From NCBI GenBank assembly GCA_902511005.1, contig CABXDN010000003.1, forward strand, positions 90,735 through 154,734: a stretch of DNA of 64,000 nucleotides, given 5' to 3'. The notes beneath the pieces were generated by a model. It did no database searches, was not told the origin of the DNA, and saw only the letters and a program-made list of their open reading frames with translations. This stretch comes from an uncultured Candidatus Poseidoniales archaeon (GTDB lineage Archaea > Thermoplasmatota > Poseidoniia > Poseidoniales > Thalassarchaeaceae). Made by a program: the position numbers and the translations under genes. This document shows, one piece after another, positions 42,351-51,227 of the stretch; position 1 is the stretch's first letter; the number at the start of each line of letters is the position of its first letter.

Positions 42351-43847
42351 TCATAATTCATATAAAAATTCTATCTTATCTTGAAGATATTTAACAAAAT
42401 CATCAGGAGAAGGCTCATCCCCAGTCGCCTCTTTAATCAATTCAGAGGGTTCAATGATACTCCCCCGAGAATGTACATTTTTACGCATCCATTCTAGTAA
42501 GGGAGTAAATTCTCCCTTTCTTATTTGCTCATCATGATTAGGTAATTCTTTACGAGCGGCAGTTAACAATTGAGCCGAATACAAATTACCAAGTGTATAT
42601 GTAGGAAAATACCCAAATGCTCCAAATGACCAGTGAATGTCTTGTAGCACCCCTAATGTTCTATTTGGTGATCTTATTCCCAAAAATTCATCATACATAT
42701 CATCCCATACATCAGGAAGATCATCTACCTCAATTTCTCCTGAAATAAGTTTTTTCTCGATTTCATATCTTATCATAATATGAAGATTATATGTGGCTTC
42801 ATCAGCTTCAACTCGAATCAAGCTTGGCTCAACAAAATTCACAGATCGCCACAAATCTTCTGCAGAAACCCCTTTCATTTGTTCAGGAAAGTATTCTTTC
42901 CAAATCGGCAATGCCCATTCACAGAATTCTCTGGAGCGACCTATTTGATTTTCCCATAATCTACTTTGACTTTCATGAATTCCCAATCCGTTTGCCGAAC
43001 CGGTTGGTTGGAAATCTAAATGCCGTGGTCTTCCTTGCTCGTATAGGCCATGTCCAGTTTCATGCATTGAACCATATAATGATCCAAAAGGATCTTTTTC
43101 GTCATATCTAGTGGTCCATCTAACATCATCTGGATTCGGGCCACCGCAGAAAGGATGAGTTGATGCGTCTCTTCTACCCGCGTTAAAATCAAATCCAATT
43201 GCTTCAGAAATAGATTGTGACAACCCTTCTTGTCCTTCCTTACTCCAAGTATTGTTATGCACCCAAGACATATCTGGTTTCGTCCCACTTTGCATTACTT
43301 TTTTGACGAGTGGAGCCACATTTTCCCTTAATCCTGCAAAAAGTGGATCTACTCTTGAAACAGTTAATCCCGATTCATATAAATCCAGAAGTGCATCATA
43401 TCTGACATCATCATAACCCAGATAATCTGCCTTTTTCCTCGACATTTCGACCATTTTAGCTAAATCGTCTCTAAAAATCGAGAAATCATTTTCTGCTCTT
43501 GCTCGAGTCCAAGAAATTTGTGATTTTGATTTATGCATTGCCATCTCTGCCACAAAATCAGTAGGTAATTTCGTAGCCTTATCATAAGAATCCCTAGCTA
43601 ATCGAATATTTCCTCTTTGTATCTCATCTAAATCATCTTTTTGCTCTAATATTTCTAATAATTCTCCAATTCTCGCTTCAGTTAATTTTTCATGACCCGT
43701 TTTTGAAATCCAAGAAAGTTGTTCAGCCCTTAATGCGGCTGCTTTTGGTGGCATCAAAACTTCTTGATCCCATCCTAATAAACCTCCAATTTGGCCAACC
43801 AAATCTATATCTTTCAATCTTGCTAATAGTTCATCATAAGCATTCAT
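42351..43847 (-). CDS. Carboxypeptidase Taq, M32 metallopeptidase
   Basis: 498 residues, the family length. Zinc ligands and catalytic Glu are in 'SMHETGHGLYEQG' (His262, Glu263, His266), with the third ligand in 'GIHESQSRLWENQIGRS'. 'LLGWDQEVLMPPKA' at the N terminus and 'DIHWSFGAFGYFPTYTLGNLYSAQL' near the C terminus are typical of M32 enzymes. Removes C-terminal residues from peptides, probably in the cytosol for peptide recycling; no signal peptide. Fits a protein-degrading heterotroph. Confidence 0.94.
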   Translation of the reverse strand: MNAYDELLARLKDIDLVGQIGGLLGWDQEVLMPPKAAALRAEQLSWISKTGHEKLTEARIGELLEILEQKDDLDEIQRGNIRLARDSYDKATKLPTDFVAEMAMHKSKSQISWTRARAENDFSIFRDDLAKMVEMSRKKADYLGYDDVRYDALLDLYESGLTVSRVDPLFAGLRENVAPLVKKVMQSGTKPDMSWVHNNTWSKEGQEGLSQSISEAIGFDFNAGRRDASTHPFCGGPNPDDVRWTTRYDEKDPFGSLYGSMHETGHGLYEQGRPRHLDFQPTGSANGLGIHESQSRLWENQIGRSREFCEWALPIWKEYFPEQMKGVSAEDLWRSVNFVEPSLIRVEADEATYNLHIMIRYEIEKKLISGEIEVDDLPDVWDDMYDEFLGIRSPNRTLGVLQDIHWSFGAFGYFPTYTLGNLYSAQLLTAARKELPNHDEQIRKGEFTPLLEWMRKNVHSRGSIIEPSELIKEATGDEPSPDDFVKYLQDKIEFLYEL

Positions 43848-43917
43848 ACTTCACCGGAATCAATACTCTAAATCAAACCCTTTGATTAGACATTCTCATA
43901 TTTATTAGATCAAATAA

Positions 43918-44793
43918 TCATATACCAAACCATTCTCTAAGAATTAACCCTATTAAGAAAGAAATACCAGTTACCACAATTAAAATACTGGTCATTTCTG
44001 TAAATCTTTGCTTGAATGAATGATCTTGTGCTATAGATACGTAAAAATTGAATAAAGCAATTATTAGTAAACCAATAATTAACGTAATACAAAGTGCTTG
44101 AATATGCGGTTCAAGACCAAATACAATGCCACTTGAATCATCTAATAAAAGATAAGGTGTAACTAGAAGCACCACAGTTAGTATATATGCTAATCCAGTA
44201 AACATTGCTGCTTTAATCGGGGAGCGTTCAGAAATTTCTTCTTTAGTTGATAAAAATTCAGATGCGGCCATACTGAATGATGCAGCAATTCCTGTAACTA
44301 ATCCTGCTAATGCAACCACTCTTAATTCCTGAAATGCAAAAGTAAGTCCTGCAAGAGCACCTGTCAACTCCACTAGTGCGTCAGAAAGTCCTAATATGAT
44401 ACTACTTAGATAATTTAATGCATCTTCTTCCAATAGTGAAAGCAGTTTTTCTTCATGCTCATCTTCTTCTTTAGCAATATCATTTAGCCCCAATTCTCGA
44501 TATTCATTTGCAGCACTTTGTTCTATCTTTTCCATAAGTTTCAAAGAAAAAGTAAGGCCAAAAAAGATTGATGTAAGGAGATGCAAAGATACCCGTATCC
44601 TTGATGGTTTAACATCAACATTTGTTATCTTTTTCAGGATATTATAATGCATAATTTCTTGTTCAGCAATTTGTTCTAGAATAGTTTTGTTATTCTGATT
44701 TTTTTGTTTTTTAGCCAGTTTGTTGTAGACCTCTGCTTCAGTAATTTCCATCCGTTGAAGTCGTACTAAACTTCTTGTTCTATCACTGGTCAT
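43918..44793 (-). CDS. Ferritin-like/VIT1-CCC1 family transporter
   Basis: About 291 residues from ATG 44793 (upstream in-frame ATG at 44823). The N-terminal half is a ferritin-like helical domain with ExxH motifs ('EQIAEQEIMHYNILKK' and 'AKEEDEHEEKLL'). The C-terminal half has four to five membrane helices of the VIT1/CCC1 type ('LGLSDALVELTGALAGLTFAF', 'GIAASFSMAASEFLSTKEE'). This is the layout of MbfA-like iron/manganese exporters. Likely exports Fe or Mn and limits metal toxicity. Divergent from the S15 lipoprotein gene. Confidence 0.87.
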   Translation of the reverse strand: MTSDRTRSLVRLQRMEITEAEVYNKLAKKQKNQNNKTILEQIAEQEIMHYNILKKITNVDVKPSRIRVSLHLLTSIFFGLTFSLKLMEKIEQSAANEYRELGLNDIAKEEDEHEEKLLSLLEEDALNYLSSIILGLSDALVELTGALAGLTFAFQELRVVALAGLVTGIAASFSMAASEFLSTKEEISERSPIKAAMFTGLAYILTVVLLVTPYLLLDDSSGIVFGLEPHIQALCITLIIGLLIIALFNFYVSIAQDHSFKQRFTEMTSILIVVTGISFLIGLILREWFGI

Positions 44794-44861
44794 GATGTTT
44801 GTACAAACACTCAAGTTATTCAACTAATCTACTCTTGAAGTAGTATTTCTACTAAATTATT

Positions 44862-44870
44862 TTTTATAAT
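44862..44870 (+). promoter_or_regulatory. TATA-box candidate for the S15 lipoprotein gene
   Basis: TTTTATAAT, about 55 bases before the ATG at 44923, in the divergent region shared with the VIT1-like gene. Transcription would start near 44893. Confidence 0.35.
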
Positions 44871-44922
44871 ACACAAACTGTAATGGAAAACACTCATCAG
44901 TGAAAGAAATGGCGCGGGTTAT

Positions 44923-46749
44923 ATGATTCATAGGTCGTTGACTCTATGTCTGGTGTTATTATTTATGACACCAATGTTGTCTGGTTGTTTTGGTGATGAC
45001 ACATCTAAGGCCGTAGTTGATAATTCTCATTGGTTACCCGACGTAGAAGATAGATCTGACTTAGAATACCGTAATGATGATGTTTTCAGCAGAGTATCAA
45101 TTAATGGGTCCTATGGAATAGGCGAAGTAAAATCCGTATATGTTGCAGTCCCTGCCATTACTTCTAGTGACGGTGGTGCAGGACTTACTGGAGATGCAGA
45201 AGTACATCTTGGATTATGGTTGCCAATAATAGAAGGATGTGATTATGAAGCTGCCGAGATCATGGATTACTGCCAAGTCCCAATAATCGCTGAAATAGGC
45301 CCATATTATGACGATGGAGATGTTGACGCATTAACCCCAGCGGATAGATTAGGGCGATTTTTAATTGAAAATTTTGTTCCTCATGGATATGGAGTAGCTC
45401 AAGTCAGCGTATTTGGAACCGGAGAAAGTAATCACTGTATGGATTTGATGGGTACCGATGAGCAAAGGGGAATCCACGCTGCCGTCGAGTATTTGGGTAC
45501 GGCTCCATTTTCTAACGGAGCAGTTGGTATAATTGGTAAGTCATATGATGGTTCTACTCCTTGGGAGGCCGCTGCTATGGGTTCTGAATATCTGAAAACA
45601 ATAATCCCTATGTCAGGGCTTATCGGGGCTCACGACTTAATGTGGAGAAATGGTAGCATGGAAGCCAGAGGGGCAATAATGCACAATGGAGTATATGGAA
45701 GTTTTGGGTTAGACGGTGATCTTGAAGATGCACAAAATGCCTGTGAAGGCTACTTAGAAGGTTACTACGCTGGTCCCGCTGCATATTTATCTGGAGATAA
45801 TCTAGCATGGTTAGGAAGTGATTATTGGTCAGAACGTACTTTCCTCGATAGAGCTTTAGAGAATTATAACGGATCTATCTATATCATTCATGGTATGCAA
45901 GATTGGAACGTCGACCCACATATGGCATTTCCAACGCATAACATATTTCGCGATGCAGGATTTGATGTTAAGGGCCTATATGGGCAATGGGGGCACGACT
46001 ATCCAGATAGGAAAAGTGGACATGAGGGGCTATCAAGTGGCAGAGGTGCCGAAGCTTTCCCATTTACTCTTAGATGGGATTGGGCAGATGATTTGCTAGA
46101 GTGGTTTGACTTCTATCTTAGAGATAAAGGCCCAGAACCAAGATTAATCGCCGAAATACAGGATAATATTGGAGGTTGGAGAGTGGAGCAGACATATCCT
46201 CCTTTAGATTCAGATTTATTGAAGTATGATATGGATGATTGTAATATTATCGGCGGCGGAGAAACCATAACATCCAGCTCTCAATTATCGATTGAATGCC
46301 CTTTTTTCGAGAACGAAACTAGAATTATAGGTACACCAACCTTTCATGTAGAAGCCACAATATCATTACTTTCAACCAGCGGTCATCTTTTCGTTGAAAT
46401 GGTTCAAGCAAGTAATGGGATGCATTTAGGGCATGCTGTGATGGATTTAAGATTCCACAATGGCGGTAAAGAGGGAGAGACTCTTTTACCTGGTGAAACA
46501 GTTATCGCTAAAATGGAATTCTTTGGAATGGATGTGGTAATACCACAAGGAGATGGTATTAATCTAATAATTACTCAAACTGGAGAAGATTATATTCCAA
46601 GTCCTGTTTCTACGATGGCTGTTACTTTAGGGTTAGGTACTGGCAGTGTTCTAACACTACCAATTTCTGATAAAAATTGTGATAATTTATTCCTTCCTCC
46701 TATGCAAGAGCAATATCCTCAATGTATGACTATTCTTTCTGGACAATAA
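44923..46749 (+). CDS. Secreted X-Pro dipeptidyl-peptidase (S15)-family lipoprotein
   Basis: 608 residues. A signal peptide ends in a lipobox 'LSGC' (Cys22), so the protein should be lipid-anchored outside the membrane. The alpha/beta-hydrolase domain has Ser207 in '[13 protein letters not shown]', Asp327 in 'MQDWNV' and His358 in 'QWGHDYP', the S15/CocE triad. A C-terminal jelly-roll domain (about 400-600) matches PepX/CocE proteins. It probably cleaves proline-containing peptides or esters at the cell surface, supplying nutrients. Followed 39 bases later by the STAND ATPase gene. Confidence 0.87.
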   Translation: MIHRSLTLCLVLLFMTPMLSGCFGDDTSKAVVDNSHWLPDVEDRSDLEYRNDDVFSRVSINGSYGIGEVKSVYVAVPAITSSDGGAGLTGDAEVHLGLWLPIIEGCDYEAAEIMDYCQVPIIAEIGPYYDDGDVDALTPADRLGRFLIENFVPHGYGVAQVSVFGTGESNHCMDLMGTDEQRGIHAAVEYLGTAPFSNGAVGIIGKSYDGSTPWEAAAMGSEYLKTIIPMSGLIGAHDLMWRNGSMEARGAIMHNGVYGSFGLDGDLEDAQNACEGYLEGYYAGPAAYLSGDNLAWLGSDYWSERTFLDRALENYNGSIYIIHGMQDWNVDPHMAFPTHNIFRDAGFDVKGLYGQWGHDYPDRKSGHEGLSSGRGAEAFPFTLRWDWADDLLEWFDFYLRDKGPEPRLIAEIQDNIGGWRVEQTYPPLDSDLLKYDMDDCNIIGGGETITSSSQLSIECPFFENETRIIGTPTFHVEATISLLSTSGHLFVEMVQASNGMHLGHAVMDLRFHNGGKEGETLLPGETVIAKMEFFGMDVVIPQGDGINLIITQTGEDYIPSPVSTMAVTLGLGTGSVLTLPISDKNCDNLFLPPMQEQYPQCMTILSGQ

Positions 46750-46788
46750 TCCGAACTCTTGATGCCAGTTATAGGTCTCGGATAACTC

Positions 46789-48333
46789 ATGGTGGCTAGC
46801 GATGCGAGAGTCAATGTCGCTGTTTCAGATCGTATAATGATACATCTTTGGGAACAAGATCACCAAGCCGATCACTATCTTGTATCATTCGAAATGACTC
46901 GTCCCGGTATTGCAGAAGTTTGCGCACTACATTTGCCTAATGTTTCAAGGACGATGCGTGAATTAGTAACTAATGGTTTAGTTTCAGAACATACTAGAGC
47001 GGTTAGAGGTGAAGAAAGGCGTCAAAAAACTTGGCAGTTAACAGAAGAAGGTCGCCTAGAATCAAGAAAAAGAATTGAAAAACTTCGGTCAACTAATGTT
47101 TTAATTCGAAATAAAAAAGGTAAATTATTAGAAATCAGGGCAGATGAAGTATCTTCAAGATTACAAACCGGATTAACTCTTCTACAGGTTTTGATGCATG
47201 CACAACACGAAGGGGTTCTGAATTTTGGAGACATCCGATTTGGTGCAATTATACGTTCCGAAGATAATAATAATCCAGGTTCAATTTCTTTATTGTCAGG
47301 TGCTCATTCAACATATCATGTAAGACCTCCTGAAACGAGGGACGTACATGGTCGCTCATTAGAGAAAAAATCAATAGATGACTGGTATAATTCCGAAACT
47401 CCAATGTTTGTTTTATCTGGTATCGCAGGCTGTGGCAAGACAACTTTAACTTCGTTTTGGATAGATAGTCTAATCTCCTCTGGACAAGATATTCATGCCA
47501 TGTATTATCCATGTCAGCCTTGGGACTCTTCGCTTGGCATAGCAACAAGTTTACTTCATCGAATAGGAATAGGTTCGGATGATAAATTATCTGACCCATA
47601 CGGTGTTTTAGAGTCATTACCATTAAAGCCAGGTGCAGCGTTTAATATCGACTTATTTCGTAGACGATTAATAGCACATTTATTAGACGAAAAGAAAATT
47701 TTAGCAACACAACCATCAGATTTATTTGTAATTTTAGATGATGTTCACAATATAGGCCCCGATGGCGACCATCTTTTTGGAGCATTATTACAAATCGCTG
47801 AGGTGACATCCATGAGGTTATTCTTAATTTCAAGAACAAATCTTGCATTCTATGATCGTCGGGATGTTCATACCAGAGGTAAAGTAGAAGAATTGATTTT
47901 GACAGGATTAACTTTGGAAGAGATAGTAGATTGGCTGGGTCAATTGAATCTCCCTAATGATGCACCCGCGGAAGAAATTTACGCAGCTACTGGTGGGCAT
48001 CCTCTTGCTGTTGAATTACTAGAGATATATGGGAATACTTTACATCGAGATTGGTTAAGATTCCTCGATGAAGAAATACTAGATGTATTACCGCATGATC
48101 ATAGGGAATTATTAGCTTTCTTGGCTGTTGCCGACAAACCAGTACCATGGGAAATATTAGCGAAGGTTTCAGAATTTAATGGAAAGCCACCAACTAGTTT
48201 ACTGGAGCGTGGTTTGATGCTTGAACTAGATGATGGAATGTGGTTACATGAGGCATTAAGGTCACGATTATTAAGAGAAGTAGGGACATCTCTCGCGGAA
48301 AGGTCGACTAAAATCAATCAAAAATCTGATTAA
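46789..48333 (+). CDS. HTH-STAND/AAA ATPase signalling protein
   Basis: 514 residues. An N-terminal winged-helix domain (about 10-100; 'LPNVSRTMRELVTNGLVSEHTRAVRG', shown as ends) resembles MarR-like DNA-binding domains. A STAND-type NTPase follows: 'VHGRSLEKKSIDDW' lead-in, Walker A 'GIAGCGKTT' (211-219), Walker B 'LFVILDDVHN' (312-321), sensor 'RLFLISRTN', and a winged helix at the C terminus (about 430-500). There is no recognisable sensor repeat domain. Probably a signal-responsive regulator; the cue is unknown. Its end overlaps the converging thioredoxin gene by four bases. Confidence 0.78.
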   Translation: MVASDARVNVAVSDRIMIHLWEQDHQADHYLVSFEMTRPGIAEVCALHLPNVSRTMRELVTNGLVSEHTRAVRGEERRQKTWQLTEEGRLESRKRIEKLRSTNVLIRNKKGKLLEIRADEVSSRLQTGLTLLQVLMHAQHEGVLNFGDIRFGAIIRSEDNNNPGSISLLSGAHSTYHVRPPETRDVHGRSLEKKSIDDWYNSETPMFVLSGIAGCGKTTLTSFWIDSLISSGQDIHAMYYPCQPWDSSLGIATSLLHRIGIGSDDKLSDPYGVLESLPLKPGAAFNIDLFRRRLIAHLLDEKKILATQPSDLFVILDDVHNIGPDGDHLFGALLQIAEVTSMRLFLISRTNLAFYDRRDVHTRGKVEELILTGLTLEEIVDWLGQLNLPNDAPAEEIYAATGGHPLAVELLEIYGNTLHRDWLRFLDEEILDVLPHDHRELLAFLAVADKPVPWEILAKVSEFNGKPPTSLLERGLMLELDDGMWLHEALRSRLLREVGTSLAERSTKINQKSD

Positions 48334-48647
48334 TCCATATATTTGCCTAACCATTGATCAAATGCTGGTTTGGGTCTTGCCCCTGTCATCTGGTCAACGG
48401 GTTTGCCGTTGTGAAATAATACTAGAGCAGGAATGCCTCTAAAGCCAAATTTGCCCATTGAAAGAGGATTCATATCAGTATTTACTTTAGCTATTGTAAT
48501 ATCTTTTTCTGCTGCTATTTGATTTAGAATAGGTGCAATCATCTTGCAGGGTCCACACCAAGGTGCCCAAAAGTCAACTAGAACCCATTCGCTACTACTT
48601 GTCACCATATCAAACTCAGCATCACTAACATCTACAACCCGCCCCAT
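48330..48647 (-). CDS. trxA: Thioredoxin
   Basis: 105 residues, a single thioredoxin domain with active site 'WCGPCK' (Cys31, Cys34), cis-proline in 'RGIPALVLF' and the usual 'VDFWAPW' lead strand. Cytosolic protein disulfide reductant. Isolated on the minus strand; a reductase gene is not in the window. Confidence 0.96.
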   Translation of the reverse strand: MGRVVDVSDAEFDMVTSSSEWVLVDFWAPWCGPCKMIAPILNQIAAEKDITIAKVNTDMNPLSMGKFGFRGIPALVLFHNGKPVDQMTGARPKPAFDQWLGKYMD

Positions 48648-48769
48648 GTTCTCACCAACAAACTTCGACTTCTAACTCACCCTAATAATAATTTGTTATT
48701 TTCAATCATAATTATCATAGTAACTATTGAGTACCTTCGACTGCTCGTATTAATTAGAGGGCACATTGT

Positions 48770-49444
48770 ATGGAGATAACACCTAGCATACTCACTGCAA
48801 ATTTTTGCGAATTAGGAAAAGTAATGGATGACGCAATTTCTGCTGGAATTCAATGGATTCATTTAGATGTGATGGATGGAAATTGGGTGGTAAATAAGAC
48901 AATAACCTTCGGTCCTGGTTTAATTAAAAGTATCCGTCAACATGTAGGACCAGATATATTTCTAGATTGTCATCTTATGGTTACAAACGCCGAAGAAAAT
49001 TGGGAACAATATGTAGATGCTGGAGTAGATTTAGTAATTTTCCATGTTGAAGCTGTTGATAACATCTCTAAATTAATCAAAAACCTTCATTCAAGGGGAT
49101 GTCAAGCCGGAGCAGTTCTCAACCCTGACACATCATCATCTTCGATATTACCTTATCTAGCAGAATTAGATCTTGTACTTGTCATGAGTGTAGTGCCTGG
49201 AAAAGGAGGCCAATCTTTCATGCCAGAAATGGAATCTAAAGTATGTGAATTTAGAACTGCAATAGATTCTCAGATAGCATCAGGTGGTCGCTCTACAAAA
49301 TTGATGATTGATGGCGGAATTAAGCATCATAATGCAGCGCTAATCAAGAGTTGGGGAATAGATATAGCCGTAGTTGGAAGCGGCTTGATTAATAATAATG
49401 GAACATTTAAAGAGAATTTAGAAAAAATTAATTTAATGCTTTAA
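48770..49444 (+). CDS. rpe: Ribulose-phosphate 3-epimerase
   Basis: 224 residues, TIM barrel. Diagnostic segments: 'ITPSILTANFCELGK' (Ser/Asn of strand 1), 'WIHLDVMDGNWV' (catalytic Asp and His), 'DCHLMVTNAEEN', 'VMSVVPGKGGQSFM' and 'LMIDGGIKHHNA'. Interconverts ribulose-5-phosphate and xylulose-5-phosphate in pentose metabolism. ATG 48770 follows a GAGG-like element (48757-48760). First of a run with the BolA and glutaredoxin genes, 20 bases apart. Confidence 0.95.
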   Translation: MEITPSILTANFCELGKVMDDAISAGIQWIHLDVMDGNWVVNKTITFGPGLIKSIRQHVGPDIFLDCHLMVTNAEENWEQYVDAGVDLVIFHVEAVDNISKLIKNLHSRGCQAGAVLNPDTSSSSILPYLAELDLVLVMSVVPGKGGQSFMPEMESKVCEFRTAIDSQIASGGRSTKLMIDGGIKHHNAALIKSWGIDIAVVGSGLINNNGTFKENLEKINLML

Positions 49445-49464
49445 TTTGAAACAATCTTTCAGCC

Positions 49465-49824
49465 ATGTTCAAAGAGGGCGAACCTCATAGAGAGTACATG
49501 GTCACCGAGGCGTGGATGGTTTCAGAGGTTCTCGAGGTTGTCCCAGACGCCATTGTTGAGGCCACTGATTTGCATGGTAGTGGTGATCATTTTCATGTTC
49601 GAATTATATCTAAATCGTACGATGGAGTTAGGCCATTACAAAGACAAAAACCAATACTCAATCATTTTAAGCCATATATTGCCCAAAATATAGTGCATGC
49701 TTTAGACTTGAAATGTATGACCCCCGAACAGGCAGAATCTACCAAAGATACTGCTTTCGACCCTCACTCTGAGAAAAAAACAGAATTCTTCGGAGTGCAC
49801 ATTCGTCGAGAAAAGAAGGAGTGA
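49465..49824 (+). CDS. BolA-family protein
   Basis: 119 residues. The BolA core is recognisable: 'DAIVEATDLHGSGDHFHVRIISKSYDG' (shown in part: 'GSGDHFHVRI' contains the metal/cluster-binding His) and 'PLQRQKPILNHF' helix with 'HALDLKCMTPEQ'. BolA proteins pair with monothiol glutaredoxins and hold a shared [2Fe-2S] cluster in iron-sulfur delivery or iron sensing. The next gene, overlapping by four bases, is exactly such a glutaredoxin, so the partnership is strongly suggested. An extension of about 15 residues lies on each side. Confidence 0.87.
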   Translation: MFKEGEPHREYMVTEAWMVSEVLEVVPDAIVEATDLHGSGDHFHVRIISKSYDGVRPLQRQKPILNHFKPYIAQNIVHALDLKCMTPEQAESTKDTAFDPHSEKKTEFFGVHIRREKKE

Positions 49825-50156
49825 ATAAAATGAGTTTTAATTGGACAGCAGATGAGTTACAAGAAATAGTAGATAACAACCCAATTGTGTTGTTTATGAA
49901 AGGAACACCCGAACAACCCCGTTGTGGATTCAGTAATAGGGCTGCAATGGTTCTCGGACAATTAGAAGATAAATGGGCAAGCATAGATGTGACATCGGAT
50001 CCTCGAGCGATATCTTCAATTTGCACATGGTCAGATTTCCCGACAATGCCTCAAATTTTTATTAATGGTGAATTAATAGGCGGTTCTGACATAGTCATGG
50101 AAATGTACGAAAGTGGCGAACTCCAACAAATGATTTCTGATGGAAAATCTGAGTAA
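49821..50156 (+). CDS. grxD: Monothiol glutaredoxin (CGFS type)
   Basis: 111 residues. Active site 'PRCGFSNRA' (Cys35 in the first-ATG numbering), 'KGTPEQPRCGFS' insertion, 'FPTMPQIFINGELIGGSDIV' cis-proline and GSH-binding region. Grx4-like proteins bridge [2Fe-2S] clusters with BolA. The frame overlaps the bolA stop by four bases and may start at the ATG of 49830 instead. Since archaea generally lack glutathione, the thiol ligand for the cluster is an open question. Confidence 0.92.
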   Translation: MNKMSFNWTADELQEIVDNNPIVLFMKGTPEQPRCGFSNRAAMVLGQLEDKWASIDVTSDPRAISSICTWSDFPTMPQIFINGELIGGSDIVMEMYESGELQQMISDGKSE

Positions 50157-50166
50157 GGTGTATCGA

Positions 50167-51081
50167 ATGTCGGTCGATGAAGACCGAAAAAATATGTTAA
50201 TTGCCTTATTTGGCTCTACTCTAATCTCATTCGCCCCTTTGTTTTATCAATATTCGAATACGAATCCCGCTACAGGCGCTTTTTTCCGTATGAGTTATGC
50301 TCTACCATTTTTAGCATTAATTATTTTATTCTCAAAATCTGAGGATACTCGTAGTAAAAAATCAAGATTAATGACATTTTATGCAGGACTAATAATTTCT
50401 CTAGATTTCATAGGATACCATACTGCAATAGATTACATAGGAACTGGTATTGCTACAATGATTGGCAATTCTCAAGTTATAATTGTCACTTTAGTTAGCT
50501 GGAAAATTCTTGGAGAGAGACCAAATAAATCTATTATTTTCGCATTACCTGTAGTGATTTTAGGACTAGTGCTAATTTCAGGTATTTGGGATGATGAACC
50601 GTATGGAGAAGATCCTTTCCGCGGAGTCATAGCAGGAGTTTTTGCAGCAATATTTTATTCCTCTTTTTTACTCCTTTACAGATATTCTAACCGAGAAATG
50701 GCACCTGCTCAAAATCTTCAATTTGATGCTACAGCAGGTGCTGCAATTGGATTGCTTTTCATCGGTTTAATGCCTTTAAATTCTCTAGGGGTTGAACCTA
50801 TTGACTTTCAACCAACATTTCCAAGCCATAGTTGGCTAATTTTACTAGCCATATTTTGTCAAGTATTAGGGTGGACTGCGATTACTTACGCGCTCCCTCG
50901 TTTACCTGGTGCAAAAACCTCATTTGCAGTCCTTTTGCAGCCAGTATTAACAATAATTTGGGGATTGTTGCTCCTTCAAGAGCAACCTTCATTTCAACAA
51001 TCTGCCGGAATATTATTGATATTAGGTTCAGTCATTGCAGTAACTATTTTTGGCAATACTGACGCTAGTAGTAGTGAATAA
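50167..51081 (+). CDS. EamA/DMT-family transporter
   Basis: About 304 residues with ten hydrophobic helices in two EamA halves (about 10-140 and 155-300), the drug/metabolite transporter fold. Typical marks are 'FFRMSYALPFLALI', 'VSWKILGERPN' at the end of the first half and 'VLLQPVLTIIWGLLLLQEQPSF' in the second. Start ATG 50167 has GGTG ten bases upstream; an earlier in-frame ATG (50140) overlaps grxD. Solute unknown. Confidence 0.88.
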   Translation: MSVDEDRKNMLIALFGSTLISFAPLFYQYSNTNPATGAFFRMSYALPFLALIILFSKSEDTRSKKSRLMTFYAGLIISLDFIGYHTAIDYIGTGIATMIGNSQVIIVTLVSWKILGERPNKSIIFALPVVILGLVLISGIWDDEPYGEDPFRGVIAGVFAAIFYSSFLLLYRYSNREMAPAQNLQFDATAGAAIGLLFIGLMPLNSLGVEPIDFQPTFPSHSWLILLAIFCQVLGWTAITYALPRLPGAKTSFAVLLQPVLTIIWGLLLLQEQPSFQQSAGILLILGSVIAVTIFGNTDASSSE

Positions 51082-51086
51082 TTTAG

Positions 51087-51154
51087 GTGTACAGGGCGAG
51101 AGATATTAGCGAGGGGATGGGATGCACTCAGCAGAACCTTACGTCCCTGTACAT
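51087..51154. ncRNA. Candidate small structured RNA or bidirectional terminator
   Basis: Perfect nine-base inverted repeat TGTACAGGG (51088-51096) and CCCTGTACA (51145-51153), extendable by a G-U pair on the plus strand, enclosing 48 bases that are G-rich on the plus strand. A shorter inner helix GAGG/CCTT can form. The element lies between convergent genes, so strand is undecided. H/ACA-type guide, small RNA or terminator are all possible; it does not fold as a tRNA. Confidence 0.35.
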
Positions 51155-51227
51155 ACTCTCATAGGGGGGGGGCAATTCATAATCCTTGTTAGATATAGTT
51201 CAATAAGTGATTAAAATATGCATTCAC

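Noticed and set aside
51087..51154. tRNA gene between EamA and map
   Set aside because: The terminal stem resembles an acceptor, but no anticodon stem-loop, T-loop consensus or CCA can be fitted.
51164..51173. Run of nine G
   Set aside because: A homopolymer between convergent genes; no structure or gene attaches to it, and it may reflect sequencing uncertainty.
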